This document shows positions 45,329-54,047 of a stretch of 64,000 nucleotides of DNA, piece after piece. This DNA is from Clostridiales bacterium UBA4039 (GTDB lineage: Bacteria > Bacillota > Clostridia > Lachnospirales > Vallitaleaceae), in the NCBI GenBank assembly GCA_002382805.1, contig DGAD01000032.1:1-64000 (forward strand), written 5' to 3'. The notes under the pieces are model-generated. The model was not told the DNA's origin, did no database searches, and was given only the letters and a program-made list of their open reading frames with translations. The translations under genes were made by a program, and so were the position numbers. Positions within the stretch are counted from its first letter, which is position 1. Each line of letters starts with the position of its first letter.

Positions 45329-45904
45329 ATGAATAATCATGATCGATCGTTAATACAATTGTTTTTTGCATTTTTAAAGATTGGTCTATTTACAATAGGA
45401 GGAGGCTATGCAATGCTTCCTCTTATTCATAAGGAAGTAGTTGAAAAATATGGATGGGCAACGGATGAAGAAATTATTAACTACTATGCAATAGGCCAAT
45501 CAACACCAGGTATCATTGCTATCAACACAGCAACCTTTGTTGGAGTCAAACAAAAAGGTTTTATTGGAGGCGTGGCTGCAACGTTAGGTATGGTCACACC
45601 TTCATGGATTATCATCACACTGCTGGCAAATATAATCAACACATATAAGACAAATCCCTATGTGGAAAAGGCGTTTATGGGCATTCGCATTATGGTATTG
45701 GCATTAATATTGTCTGCTATTGTTAAGATGGGACAGAAAGTTTTAAAGACGTTGTCAGATTATTTTCTGTTGGCGATGGGGTTGATTTTTGTTGGGTTTA
45801 TTGATGTAACACCGATTTATATTATTATTCTCGGTGGAATTTTAGGGGTTATTATTCAAACAGCAAAGTCACGATGGAAAAAAAAGGAGGATATGCATGA
45901 GTAA
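45329..45904 (+). CDS. chrA: Half-size ChrA chromate transporter, subunit 1
   Basis: 191 residues, about half the classical ChrA. The family signature FLKIGLFTIGGGYAMLPLI near the start and QSTPGIIAINTATFVG around residue 55 are intact, with about five or six membrane helices. Short ChrA proteins occur as paired genes and function together, exporting chromate by proton or sulfate exchange where tested; native substrates in unexposed organisms are unclear. The ATG follows the thrS stop directly. The end overlaps the second half by 8 bases. Confidence 0.88.
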   Translation: MNNHDRSLIQLFFAFLKIGLFTIGGGYAMLPLIHKEVVEKYGWATDEEIINYYAIGQSTPGIIAINTATFVGVKQKGFIGGVAATLGMVTPSWIIITLLANIINTYKTNPYVEKAFMGIRIMVLALILSAIVKMGQKVLKTLSDYFLLAMGLIFVGFIDVTPIYIIILGGILGVIIQTAKSRWKKKEDMHE

Positions 45905-46460
45905 TTATCTATACCTTTTTTTTACCTTTTTTCGTGTAGGGCTCTTTACCATTGGAGGCGGATTAGCGGCAATTCCTTTATTGGAAAATTATGCTATCCA
46001 GTATGGATGGGTTGATGAAAAAATGTTTGCAGATATGATTGCAATTAGTGAATCTACACCTGGGCCGATAGGCGTAAATATGGCGACATACGTAGGACTA
46101 TCCCAGTTGGGATTTGGAGGCTCCATTGTTGCGACAGCAGGAATAGTCATGCCTTCGCTTCTAATTATCTACGGGATTGCAAAGTTTTTAAAGGGAGTTA
46201 ATGAGCATTGGATTGTACAAGGTGTTCTAAAAGGGGTTCGACCGACTGTTATTGGTATTATTGGCTCAACACTTCTATCAATTGGGAAAGTAAGTATTTT
46301 AACTACATCTACAGATGTAACATGGAATTCATGGTTTGAACGCATTGATTTTAAAAGTAGTATTCTTTTTTGTATATTTACAATCGCGGTTATGAAAGTT
46401 AAAATTCATCCTATCTTTTTTATTATCGCCGCAGGCGCTATAGGTATAATTCTTTTTTAG
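45897..46460 (+). CDS. chrA: Half-size ChrA chromate transporter, subunit 2
   Basis: 187 residues. The signatures are FFRVGLFTIGGGLAAIPLL and SESTPGPIGVNMATYVG, parallel to those of the preceding gene. AAGGAGG lies just upstream and ATGAGTAA is shared with the previous stop, so the two halves are translationally coupled. In homologous pairs the subunits take opposite membrane orientations and are both needed. The last ~40 residues carry hydrophobic segments (SSILFCIFTIAVMKV) completing the bundle. Confidence 0.88.
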   Translation: MSNYLYLFFTFFRVGLFTIGGGLAAIPLLENYAIQYGWVDEKMFADMIAISESTPGPIGVNMATYVGLSQLGFGGSIVATAGIVMPSLLIIYGIAKFLKGVNEHWIVQGVLKGVRPTVIGIIGSTLLSIGKVSILTTSTDVTWNSWFERIDFKSSILFCIFTIAVMKVKIHPIFFIIAAGAIGIILF

Positions 46461-46474
46461 AAAGGAAAGCAAAC

Positions 46475-46642
46475 ATGAAATTTGAATGTAGAAGAGAACA
46501 TGTAGAACGTATAGAAAAAATACAGATTCGAGAAAAATATTCAAAAGATCAAATAATCTATGCAATGAAGCAAGGTCCGATTATTCGAGAGCGATTTGCA
46601 GTATTATCTGTGTGTAAGGCGCTTGGATGGGAGATTCTATGA
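46475..46642 (+). CDS. Small basic protein coupled to the AEC permease
   Basis: 55 residues from ATG 46475, preceded by AAAGGAAAG and ending in ATGA shared with the permease start. The sequence begins MKFECRREHVERIEK and ends VCKALGWEIL; it is basic, with two Cys. The segment KYSKDQIIYAMKQGPIIRERFAVL looks helical. I know no family. The ribosome site, codon use like its neighbours, and exact overlap at the 3' end support a real gene; it may instead serve as a leader ORF for translational coupling. Confidence 0.6.
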   Translation: MKFECRREHVERIEKIQIREKYSKDQIIYAMKQGPIIRERFAVLSVCKALGWEIL

Positions 46643-47577
46643 TGCTTTTAGTTGAACGATTACTACCGATTATTATTATGATAGGTATTGGTATATTTGC
46701 ACGAAGAATCAAGCTTTTTGATATGGTGCTTATTGATGGACTTAAAACAATTATTGTGAAGATTGCCTTGCCTGCAGTTTTATTTGGTGCTTTTGCTACA
46801 GTTCACCTTGAAATCAGCTACATTTGGATCTTTGTTCTGGTATTTCTATTATGTTGCCTTTTATATGGAATTGGAGAATTTCTACACAAAAAAACACCCT
46901 GTCTTTTTCCGGAACGCTTTACTTCAGGTTTTTTTACAGGCTTTGAATTTGGTATGATTGGGGTTGGGCTTTTTAGTGCTATATGGGGTGTCGAGCACCT
47001 TGCTACAATTATGTTGATTGGTTTTGGACATGAACTATTTATTTGGTTTGTCTATGTGCCACTATTGGAAAATAAAGATAGACACACGTTTCAATTTAAA
47101 AAAACGCTGGTCGCTTTTTTAAAGACACCAACGATTATTGCAATATTTTTAGGGATTGTATTTAATTTAAGCGGCATGTATGTCCCCTTTGGATTAACAG
47201 CTCTTGGGGCAGGTGTCTATGCTACACTAGCCATGATTACACCGCTGACGTCGCCGTTAATACTTATCGTTATTGGCTATTCGATGACGTTTGAGAAAAG
47301 TGGCGCAGCCAAAGTAATTGCATATGTAGGAGGACGAGCGATTATTGTTGGGATACTAGGAGTGAGTACAATGCTCCTGGCCATTAAGATGTCAGGCATA
47401 AGTGACCCAATGTTTGCTCTATCCTTTGTCGCATTTTTATTGTTGCCGCCCCCTTATATATTACCTCTATATATAAGAGAGCAAAAAGAAGCGGAGTTTT
47501 TTAGTCAAATGCTTGTCTATAGTACGGTTATTTCGTTTGTGGGATATATTCTTGTCATGACTTTTTGGTCCCTTTAG
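46639..47577 (+). CDS. AEC-family permease (auxin efflux carrier-like)
   Basis: 312 residues from ATG 46639, which overlaps the preceding small gene (ATGA) and has GGGAG upstream; ATG 46627 is an in-frame alternative inside that gene. About ten membrane helices in two five-helix halves, starting LLVERLLPIIIMIGIGIFARR, with the family's polar crossover turns (ALPAVLFGAF; ITPLTSPLILIVIGYSM). Bacterial AEC proteins move organic acids such as malate; the substrate here is unknown. It is tail-to-tail with the ATP-grasp gene, with 5 bases between the stops. Confidence 0.82.
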   Translation: MMLLVERLLPIIIMIGIGIFARRIKLFDMVLIDGLKTIIVKIALPAVLFGAFATVHLEISYIWIFVLVFLLCCLLYGIGEFLHKKTPCLFPERFTSGFFTGFEFGMIGVGLFSAIWGVEHLATIMLIGFGHELFIWFVYVPLLENKDRHTFQFKKTLVAFLKTPTIIAIFLGIVFNLSGMYVPFGLTALGAGVYATLAMITPLTSPLILIVIGYSMTFEKSGAAKVIAYVGGRAIIVGILGVSTMLLAIKMSGISDPMFALSFVAFLLLPPPYILPLYIREQKEAEFFSQMLVYSTVISFVGYILVMTFWSL

Positions 47578-47582
47578 AGTGA

Positions 47583-48362
47583 CTATGCATTCTGCACAAG
47601 TTCCATGCGGTTTAGATAGTCAAGAACAATGGAGCCATAGGGGACTTTTTTGTCAATGAGACCTTGTGTGCCAAACATAACATTAAACTCAAAAATATAG
47701 TATTTTCCATTGACATATGCAACATCAAACCCTGCATGGTTGATACCAAGGGAGATGGCAATTTGTGAGACAATACGAATCGCTTCGATGGGGATCGGAT
47801 CATAGGAGATTTGTCCCCCTTGAGCGACGTTGTTTTTAAAATTGTCTTTTGCAGCAATGCGCCAATAGGAACTTACCACTTGATCTCCAATAAAAATAAT
47901 GCGCATATCCCTGTCAATTGGTAAGTATTCTTGGATATACAATGTATCGGTAAGAGCGCAATAAGCTTTAAAGTCATTAAGGTTTTCAATTTTATATACA
48001 CCTTGACCCATGGAGCTTTTCACTTCTTTAGCAATAAATGGATAATCAAAATAGGTGAGGATAAATTCTTGATTGTAGTCTGTATTACTAAGTATTTCTG
48101 TATAAGGAACAAAGTCAGGAAAAGAAGTCATAAGCACACGTGTCATCTCTATTTTATTGTGTCCTAGATGATAGGTTGCAAGACTTGGAAAGATTTTTTT
48201 ATGCAAGCCATAGACTAATGCGTTAACTTGCCAATAGGGGGGAAATAAAATCCATTCTGCATTACGTACAGATTCGATTTCTTTTAGATATAAATCAGGC
48301 TTTAGAAAATGAATACCGTTAAAATCATATGTGCGTAACGTATCGAAGCTAATATATTTCAT
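47583..48362 (-). CDS. RimK-like ATP-grasp protein
   Basis: 259 residues. The central region FIAKEVKSSMGQGVYKI provides the ATP-grasp lysine and glycine-rich loop; the metal-binding end FEFNVMFGTQG has the Glu-x-Asn pattern of RimK/GshB-like ligases. The N-terminal preATP-grasp domain is short. These enzymes join a carboxylate to an amine through an acyl phosphate, for example adding amino acids to proteins or building peptides. No partner peptide or peptidase lies next to it, so the substrate is unknown. On the minus strand AAGGAG precedes ATG 48362. Confidence 0.75.
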   Translation of the reverse strand: MKYISFDTLRTYDFNGIHFLKPDLYLKEIESVRNAEWILFPPYWQVNALVYGLHKKIFPSLATYHLGHNKIEMTRVLMTSFPDFVPYTEILSNTDYNQEFILTYFDYPFIAKEVKSSMGQGVYKIENLNDFKAYCALTDTLYIQEYLPIDRDMRIIFIGDQVVSSYWRIAAKDNFKNNVAQGGQISYDPIPIEAIRIVSQIAISLGINHAGFDVAYVNGKYYIFEFNVMFGTQGLIDKKVPYGSIVLDYLNRMELVQNA

Positions 48363-48392
48363 TCAATACACTCCTTATTCTTACTTCAATAT

Positions 48393-48422
48393 AAAAAACT
48401 CTATAACTGTGTAATTATAGAG
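48393..48422 (-). terminator. Terminator after the Rrf2-family gene
   Basis: An 8-pair stem CTCTATAA (48399-48406) with TTATAGAG (48415-48422). On the minus strand it is followed by six T (complement of 48393-48398). It separates the Rrf2 gene from the ATP-grasp gene. Confidence 0.65.
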
Positions 48423-48443
48423 CTAAAATAAAAAAAAGTCAAT

Positions 48444-48890
48444 TTAAATATAAAACATATATCCGGCTTCACCATTGTGCTTATCAGCCTCAAGGACAAG
48501 TTCTTCCAAAGTGATTTGTTGAAAAAATTGTTGAAGTGTTCGATCAAGTGGCAAATAGATAAGATGTTGAGCAGAGTGTTCGATATGTGCAGCTGATTTT
48601 TTTACGGATTCTTTGGTGATTTCAAACAAAGCCGATTCAATGGGCGATAAAATCTCATAAACATTAATGTGTTTGGGGTGACGTGTCAATTTATATCCAC
48701 CTTGTGATCCTTTTACGGATAATACAATATCTCCTTGCTTAAGTAGGGAAAACACTTGCTCCAGGTAAATCTTTGAGATGTCTAACTCCTCAGAGATGCT
48801 AATAACAGTTATGTATTCGTCGTTGGCATAGCGCTTGGCTAAATATATAGTTGCAGCAATGGCGTAACGACCTTTTGCTGAAATACGCAT
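48444..48890 (-). CDS. Rrf2-family transcriptional regulator
   Basis: 148 residues. The winged helix starts MRISAKGRYAIAATIYLAKR and the wing carries KGSQGGYKLTRHP, typical of Rrf2. The three Cys that hold the Fe-S cluster in IscR and NsrR are absent; the protein has no Cys at all. It is therefore more like the CymR branch, which acts in complex with a cysteine-synthesis enzyme. On the minus strand GGAGGA precedes ATG 48890. Repeated TCATAT elements in its promoter suggest autoregulation. No cysteine-metabolism gene is adjacent. Confidence 0.88.
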   Translation of the reverse strand: MRISAKGRYAIAATIYLAKRYANDEYITVISISEELDISKIYLEQVFSLLKQGDIVLSVKGSQGGYKLTRHPKHINVYEILSPIESALFEITKESVKKSAAHIEHSAQHLIYLPLDRTLQQFFQQITLEELVLEADKHNGEAGYMFYI

Positions 48891-48922
48891 GAAAATCCTC
48901 CTTTTTCAAGTTCATATGTTAT

Positions 48923-48951
48923 ATCATAGGTCATATTATAGGGTTTGTCAA
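48923..48951 (-). promoter_or_regulatory. Promoter and candidate operator of the Rrf2 gene
   Basis: On the minus strand: a perfect TTGACA (48951-48946), 17 bases, TATGAT (48928-48923). The region holds repeated TCATAT/ATATGA elements (48911-48971), a likely binding site for an autoregulating dimer. A separate TATAAT at 49015-49020 could serve the plus-strand gene at 49048. Confidence 0.5.
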
Positions 48952-49047
48952 TGACATATTAAACATATATGAATAAAACCTTTAACTTCGTCTAGAAAAT
49001 CATAAGCGAAACGTGTATAATGAGGGGGAATGCATAGGAGGACAAGA

Positions 49048-49590
49048 ATGAGTGAACAAGAAAAAAATCAACAGATGACCCATGAAATCACACAGATCGG
49101 TATGTCGGTGGCAATGCTTATTGCAGGAGGCGTAGGTGTTCTTTTTTTAAGTCGCTTTTTACCAATTCCTGGAACAAAGTATTTGTTTATGGGAGCATAT
49201 ATCGGGTTGGTTATGAGTGCAGTTGTGTATCTTTTTTCTACATCTTATATCATTCTAAAAATTAATGTCGTATTGGCAGGCATATTAAGTGTTATAACGA
49301 TATATATGGGAATTGCAATATTAATTACTGGTATAAGCACCCAATTAATCTGTAGTATATTTTTACACAAAACCTATCGCGGTATATTTGTAGGAATGAC
49401 GTATGCTGGGTTAACCGTACTAACATCCATTGTTATTTCAAAGTTTTTTATTGGTGATGCTTTGTTTGTAGCTGTTGACGGGCGGTGGATTGCAGTGACT
49501 GTTTTATTAGCTATGCTCCTTGGAAGCATTGGAGGATGGGCTGGAAAGTATATTGGAATGCGAGTAAGATATGCCATGAAAAGGAGATAA
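49048..49590 (+). CDS. Uncharacterised five-helix membrane protein
   Basis: 180 residues from ATG 49048 (AGGAGGACA upstream; an in-frame ATG at 49030 precedes the site). A charged start (MSEQEKNQQMTHEIT) is followed by five hydrophobic segments at about 20-40, 48-72, 75-98, 108-130 and 145-170, with small-residue-rich last helices (GSIGGWAGKYIGM). No family is recognised. It ends 3 bases before aguA and probably shares its transcript, so an accessory or transport role for polyamines is conceivable but unproven. Confidence 0.65.
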   Translation: MSEQEKNQQMTHEITQIGMSVAMLIAGGVGVLFLSRFLPIPGTKYLFMGAYIGLVMSAVVYLFSTSYIILKINVVLAGILSVITIYMGIAILITGISTQLICSIFLHKTYRGIFVGMTYAGLTVLTSIVISKFFIGDALFVAVDGRWIAVTVLLAMLLGSIGGWAGKYIGMRVRYAMKRR

Positions 49591-49593
49591 AAA

Positions 49594-50628
49594 ATGAATG
49601 CATTATATAGAATGCCGGCTGAATGGGAAGAGCATGAAGGGACCCTTATTAGTTGGCCGGTTAAAGCTTCTATGGTATGGGAAGAAAACTATGAAGAAGT
49701 TTGTCGTGGTTACAGCGAAGTCATTTTAGCGATTGCAAAATTTGAGCCGGTGTATGTCCTTGTTGATGACAAGACACAAGCGATTGCAAATATGTATTGT
49801 GATAGTGAACAAGTATATTGGTTAAATATTGCACATGATGATGCGTGGATACGTGATAACGGACCTACTTATGTTTGGGATTTAAGATCAAAAACACTCA
49901 TGGGGATTTCGTGGTTATTTAATGCATGGGGAGAAAAGTATCCGAATTTTGAATTGGATAATGCGGTGGCACAGACGGTAAACGAAGCGTTGGGTTATCA
50001 AGGACTTGATGTAGAGATAGTTTTAGAAGGAGGTTCTATTCACGTAGATGGTGAAGGGACCCTTTTGACAACAAAAGAATGTCTATTGAACCCAAATAGA
50101 AACCCTCATTTAAATCAAGACGAACTTAAAAATATACTTGCAAAATATCTTGGAATCGAACATATTGTTTGGTTGGATCAAGGTCTATACGGCGACGAGA
50201 CGGATGGACATATTGACAATATCGCATGCTTTGCCAAAGAACAAACGATTCTAATTCAAACATGCTCGAATCCGGATGATCCGAATTATTCCATCAGTAA
50301 AAAAGCAATGGCAACGTTAAATAGTACCGTAGATGCTAAGAATAGACCGTTAGCCTGCATAGAAATTGAAGGGCCACCAGCAAGGTTTTATCATGGGAAA
50401 CGACTAACACTAAGTTATCTAAATTATTATCTGGTGAATGGAGGCGTTATCTTGCCGGTATTTGGTGGAGATGCCAAAGCATATGATGAAAAAGCAATCA
50501 ATACATTAACCCAAATATATCCGGATCGAGAAATTGTGACGATAGATGGGATGGCGCTTATTAAAGAAGGGGGTAATGTCCATTGCATTACTCAACAGAT
50601 TCCAAAAGAGGTGAAGAACAATGCGTAA
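49594..50628 (+). CDS. aguA: Agmatine deiminase
   Basis: 344 residues. It hydrolyses agmatine to N-carbamoylputrescine and ammonia. The start RMPAEWEEHEGTLISWP, the DDAWIRDNGPTYV segment, LYGDETDGHIDN and the C-terminal nucleophile Cys in GGNVHCITQQIP fit this guanidino-modifying family. AAAAGGAG precedes ATG 49594. It overlaps aguB by 8 bases, giving the two-enzyme agmatine-to-putrescine route. No arginine decarboxylase is in the window, so agmatine may be imported or made elsewhere. Confidence 0.93.
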   Translation: MNALYRMPAEWEEHEGTLISWPVKASMVWEENYEEVCRGYSEVILAIAKFEPVYVLVDDKTQAIANMYCDSEQVYWLNIAHDDAWIRDNGPTYVWDLRSKTLMGISWLFNAWGEKYPNFELDNAVAQTVNEALGYQGLDVEIVLEGGSIHVDGEGTLLTTKECLLNPNRNPHLNQDELKNILAKYLGIEHIVWLDQGLYGDETDGHIDNIACFAKEQTILIQTCSNPDDPNYSISKKAMATLNSTVDAKNRPLACIEIEGPPARFYHGKRLTLSYLNYYLVNGGVILPVFGGDAKAYDEKAINTLTQIYPDREIVTIDGMALIKEGGNVHCITQQIPKEVKNNA

Positions 50629-51490
50629 AGTTACTGTAGCAGCAATACAGATGTCATGTACAGATCACGTTCAGGCGAATATACAAAAAGCTGAAAAATT
50701 TGTACGTCAAGCAGTGAATGAAGGGGCCCAAATTGTTTTATTACAGGAACTTTTTGAAACCCTATATTTTTGTCAAAAAGAAAATCCGGACTATTATCAT
50801 CTGGCAACGACTGTAGAAGAAAATCAAGCAATTAACCACTTTAAGGCAATTGCAAAAGAATTAAAAGTTGTCTTGCCGATTAGCTTTTTTGAGAAGAAAA
50901 ACAATGCCAGGTACAATGCGCTTGTTGTTATCGATGCCGACGGTTCAGTTTTAGATATCTATCGTAAAAGCCATATTCCAGATGGTCCGGGATATGAAGA
51001 AAAATACTATTTTAGCCCGGGAGATACAGGGTTTAAAGTATGGAAGACTATGTATGGCACTATTGGTGTAGGTATATGTTGGGATCAATGGTTTCCGGAA
51101 GCCGCCCGCATTATGGCGCTTATGGGCGCGGAACTTATTTTTTATCCTACAGCGATTGGATCAGAGCCGGAAGATCCGACAATTGATTCAAGCCGCCATT
51201 GGCAACGCTGTATGACGGGACATTCTGCGAGTAATCTTGTTCCGGTGATTGCGTCTAATCGTATTGGACAGGAGTGTATCGAAGATTCGACCATAACATT
51301 TTATGGGACATCGTTTATTACAGATGGAACCGGAGAGGTGATTCGCCAAGCCAGCCGTGATCAAGAAGAGATTCTATTAGCTACATTTGATTTGGACGAG
51401 CTTATGCATCAACGTATTGAATGGGGTGTATTTAGGGATAGACGCCCTGAACTCTATGCGAAGATACTTTCCTTAGATGGGAATCAATAA
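50621..51490 (+). CDS. aguB: N-carbamoylputrescine amidase
   Basis: 289 residues, nitrilase superfamily. The catalytic triad is visible: Glu in LLQELFETLYF, Lys in YRKSHIPDGPGYEEK and Cys in GVGICWDQWFPE. It hydrolyses N-carbamoylputrescine to putrescine, CO2 and ammonia, the step after AguA. The start overlaps aguA by 8 bases, and GAGGTGAAG serves as its ribosome site. A clear terminator follows at 51518. Confidence 0.94.
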   Translation: MRKVTVAAIQMSCTDHVQANIQKAEKFVRQAVNEGAQIVLLQELFETLYFCQKENPDYYHLATTVEENQAINHFKAIAKELKVVLPISFFEKKNNARYNALVVIDADGSVLDIYRKSHIPDGPGYEEKYYFSPGDTGFKVWKTMYGTIGVGICWDQWFPEAARIMALMGAELIFYPTAIGSEPEDPTIDSSRHWQRCMTGHSASNLVPVIASNRIGQECIEDSTITFYGTSFITDGTGEVIRQASRDQEEILLATFDLDELMHQRIEWGVFRDRRPELYAKILSLDGNQ

Positions 51491-51517
51491 TATATAACTG
51501 GATATCTCTAGATAGCT

Positions 51518-51555
51518 AAAGGTTGCTGCCGAAATATTGGCATCAACCTTTTTTT
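51518..51555 (+). terminator. Terminator after aguB
   Basis: AAAGGTTG and TGCC (51518-51530) pair with GGCA and CAACCTTT (51539-51551), with one mismatch and a seven-base T-run to 51555. Confidence 0.85.
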
Positions 51556-51587
51556 ATTGCGCAAAGGCATATTTTATGAAAATACAT

Positions 51588-51616
51588 TTACATTATATCA
51601 CATTTAGTGATATAAT
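51588..51616 (+). promoter_or_regulatory. Promoter of the MacAB-like exporter operon
   Basis: TTACAT (51588-51593), 17 bases, perfect TATAAT (51611-51616) with a TGA extension, 46 bases before ATG 51662. Confidence 0.7.
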
Positions 51617-51661
51617 AATTATTATCAAAAGAGAATAAGTTGATAGGAGGATGCCATACGC

Positions 51662-52897
51662 ATGAAAAAGAAATTGAGCATTGGATTAATTATTTTTGTC
51701 ATCGTAGCGAGTGGTACATTGGTGTATTATAGCCAAATGCCAAAAAAAGTGGCTGGATATACAGTGTCAACAGGTGATTATGAAGAGGGAATAAGTGCAG
51801 TAGGCTATGTTGAATATGATATTGAGACATCAATACAAGCTGAGGTGTCAGGAAAACTGAATGAGATTTATATACAAGAGGGGGATAAGGTTGCTCAGGG
51901 AGCCATCATTGCAAGTATTGATGACGTAAAAGCGCGTCAGATGTATCAAGATTTAGAAGGGGCTTTGGTGCTGGCGCAATCAAGATATGAAGACTATCTT
52001 AATAATTATGAAGCTGCTTTGCGAAATGTTTCGCAACAGCGACAAACAAAAAACATTGAAATAGATGGGTATAAGCTAGCCCAACAACAGTTGGATACGG
52101 AACTTATAAAACTCCAGCAGCTTTATGATGAAGGCGTGATTTCTTATTCTGAATTAGAAAGTGTCAAAAATGAACAAGAGGTCATTAAAAATAATATTGA
52201 GGTGGGAAAAGCATCGCTAAACGCACTTAATAATCCTGCATTGATTAGCAAAGAATTAAAGGCTTCTGTTGATGTGGCAAAAGAGCAACTCGATCAACAA
52301 GCCTTAGAGTTGGATAAATATTCTATACATAGCCCGTTTGAAGCTGTGATACTTGATATTTATATTAATCAAGGCGAACTGGTTCAAGCCGGACAAGATA
52401 TTATGCAAATAGGTTTGGCAAACAAAAAAGTCGTATGGGTGGAAGTGGATGAAAAATATATTGGTACTCTTGCCATAGGTCAAGAGGCGATGTTAACAGC
52501 AGAAGCCTACGCTGATCAAACCTTTACGGGACGCATCACAGGTTTTGATTCTCAGGTCAATAAAGAAACGGGGACAATTGGCGTCAAAGTTGAGGTGGTT
52601 GAGGGAAGAGAGGCATTGATTCGTAATATGTCAGTGCGGGTTGAGGTTATAACTACAAGTTTAAATGACGTTGTTTTAATCCCAGGTGACTATCTCTATG
52701 GAGATAATCCAACGACAGTTCTTGTCATTAATGCACAAGGACGTGTAGAGACGCGACCAATCAAGATTCAAAATCAAAATAAAGAGATGATTTATGTTAT
52801 AGATGGATTGGCGCCTCAAGATATTATTGTCGCGCCGTTGGATATAGCACCTGGAGATAGGGTGGAAATACAAGAGGTGATAAATGATGCTGTTTGA
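51662..52897 (+). CDS. Membrane-fusion/adaptor subunit of a MacAB-like exporter
   Basis: 411 residues. An N-terminal membrane anchor (KLSIGLIIFVIVASGTLVYY) is followed by a biotinyl-lipoyl half (VSGKLNEIYIQEGDKVAQGAIIAS), a coiled-coil hairpin of ~130 residues, the second lipoyl half (SIHSPFEAVILDIYINQGELVQAGQ) and beta-barrel domains. In Gram-positives such HlyD/RND adaptors work with a MacB-like permease and ATPase, both encoded next. AGGAGG precedes ATG 51662. The end overlaps the permease gene by 14 bases. Confidence 0.88.
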   Translation: MKKKLSIGLIIFVIVASGTLVYYSQMPKKVAGYTVSTGDYEEGISAVGYVEYDIETSIQAEVSGKLNEIYIQEGDKVAQGAIIASIDDVKARQMYQDLEGALVLAQSRYEDYLNNYEAALRNVSQQRQTKNIEIDGYKLAQQQLDTELIKLQQLYDEGVISYSELESVKNEQEVIKNNIEVGKASLNALNNPALISKELKASVDVAKEQLDQQALELDKYSIHSPFEAVILDIYINQGELVQAGQDIMQIGLANKKVVWVEVDEKYIGTLAIGQEAMLTAEAYADQTFTGRITGFDSQVNKETGTIGVKVEVVEGREALIRNMSVRVEVITTSLNDVVLIPGDYLYGDNPTTVLVINAQGRVETRPIKIQNQNKEMIYVIDGLAPQDIIVAPLDIAPGDRVEIQEVINDAV

Positions 52898-54047
52898 ATT
52901 AAAAGTAGCATTGCGTTTTTTGCGTGAAGGACGTGGACAGACAGTCTTCATTCTTATGGGAATTGCTGTTGGTGTCGCAGTGCAAGTTTTTTTGAATACC
53001 CTGATTACGGGCTTACAGGCAGACTTGATTAACCAAACGGTTGGAAGTAGCCCACATCTTTGGATTCAAGGAGAATCAGAGTTTGATAGTGAGACGAAGT
53101 TGCTCGAATGGGAGAGCATTATGGAGATTGTCGGCAAACGTGAAGACATTGTTGCGATATCTCCATTAGTTGAAAGTAATGGATTTATAGTTACAACTTC
53201 AGAAGCGGTTCCGGTACAAATAAAAGGCGTCAAACTAGAGCAGGCAGATGCGATTTATAAAATTATTAATCGTTTAGATGTACAAACCCGTGAGTTAAGT
53301 GGTAATCAAGTACTTATTGGAAAAGGGATTGCAGATAAATATGCTATAGCTAGGGAACAAAGCATTCGCTTATCCCTACCCAATGGTGTGGTTCAAAATT
53401 ATACGGTTGCCGGAATCTTTGATTTAGGCAATGAAGGAAGTAATGCAACATGGGTGCTTTTAGATCTCAATCAAGCGCAAAAAATTGTTGGATTAGGCAA
53501 CAGGGTATCAAAAATTGAGATGCAAATTCAAGAAATCTTTGATGCCCAAAAAATAGACGAAGACTTAGAACAACGTCTGGAAAACGTTGAAGTAGGTAAT
53601 TGGATTGAAAGTAATCGTTCCTTATTGACCGCGCTTCAAAGTCAAAGTTCGTCTTCCATCATGATACAGGTCTTTGTACTATTGGCTATTACACTTGGAA
53701 TTGCCAGTGTGTTGGCAGTCTCGGTCGTTCAAAAATCAAAGCAGCTAGGTATATTAAAAGCCATGGGAACAAAAAACAAACATGCCAGTCGTATCTTTCT
53801 ACTTGAAGGGGCGATATTAGGCTTTTTGGGGGCAATATTAGGTGCCGGACTAGGCATTGCATTGGTCTATGGCTTTTTGTTTGGAACATCGATAGATACA
53901 GGGACACCTCTATTTGCTTTAACGGTTGAGTATAAGAGTTTGATAGTGATTATTGTAATTGCGATTGTTGCAAGTACCTTAGCTGCTGCAATTCCGGCAA
54001 GAAAAACAGCGCGCTTAAATGCTGTGGAGGTGATACGTAATGGATAA
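52884..54047 (+). CDS. MacB/FtsX-type ABC permease
   Basis: 387 residues. One N-terminal helix, a ~230-residue extracytoplasmic domain, and three C-terminal helices of the FtsX fold (MIQVFVLLAITLGIASVLAVSVV; GAILGFLGAILGAGLGIALVYG; LIVIIVIAIVASTLAAAIPARKTARLNAVEVIRNG-type ending). The cytoplasmic QLGILKAMGTKNKHASRIF loop is typical. Such mechanotransmission exporters move lipoproteins, peptides or drugs. It overlaps both neighbours, giving an adaptor-permease-ATPase operon. Confidence 0.9.
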   Translation: MMLFELKVALRFLREGRGQTVFILMGIAVGVAVQVFLNTLITGLQADLINQTVGSSPHLWIQGESEFDSETKLLEWESIMEIVGKREDIVAISPLVESNGFIVTTSEAVPVQIKGVKLEQADAIYKIINRLDVQTRELSGNQVLIGKGIADKYAIAREQSIRLSLPNGVVQNYTVAGIFDLGNEGSNATWVLLDLNQAQKIVGLGNRVSKIEMQIQEIFDAQKIDEDLEQRLENVEVGNWIESNRSLLTALQSQSSSSIMIQVFVLLAITLGIASVLAVSVVQKSKQLGILKAMGTKNKHASRIFLLEGAILGFLGAILGAGLGIALVYGFLFGTSIDTGTPLFALTVEYKSLIVIIVIAIVASTLAAAIPARKTARLNAVEVIRNG

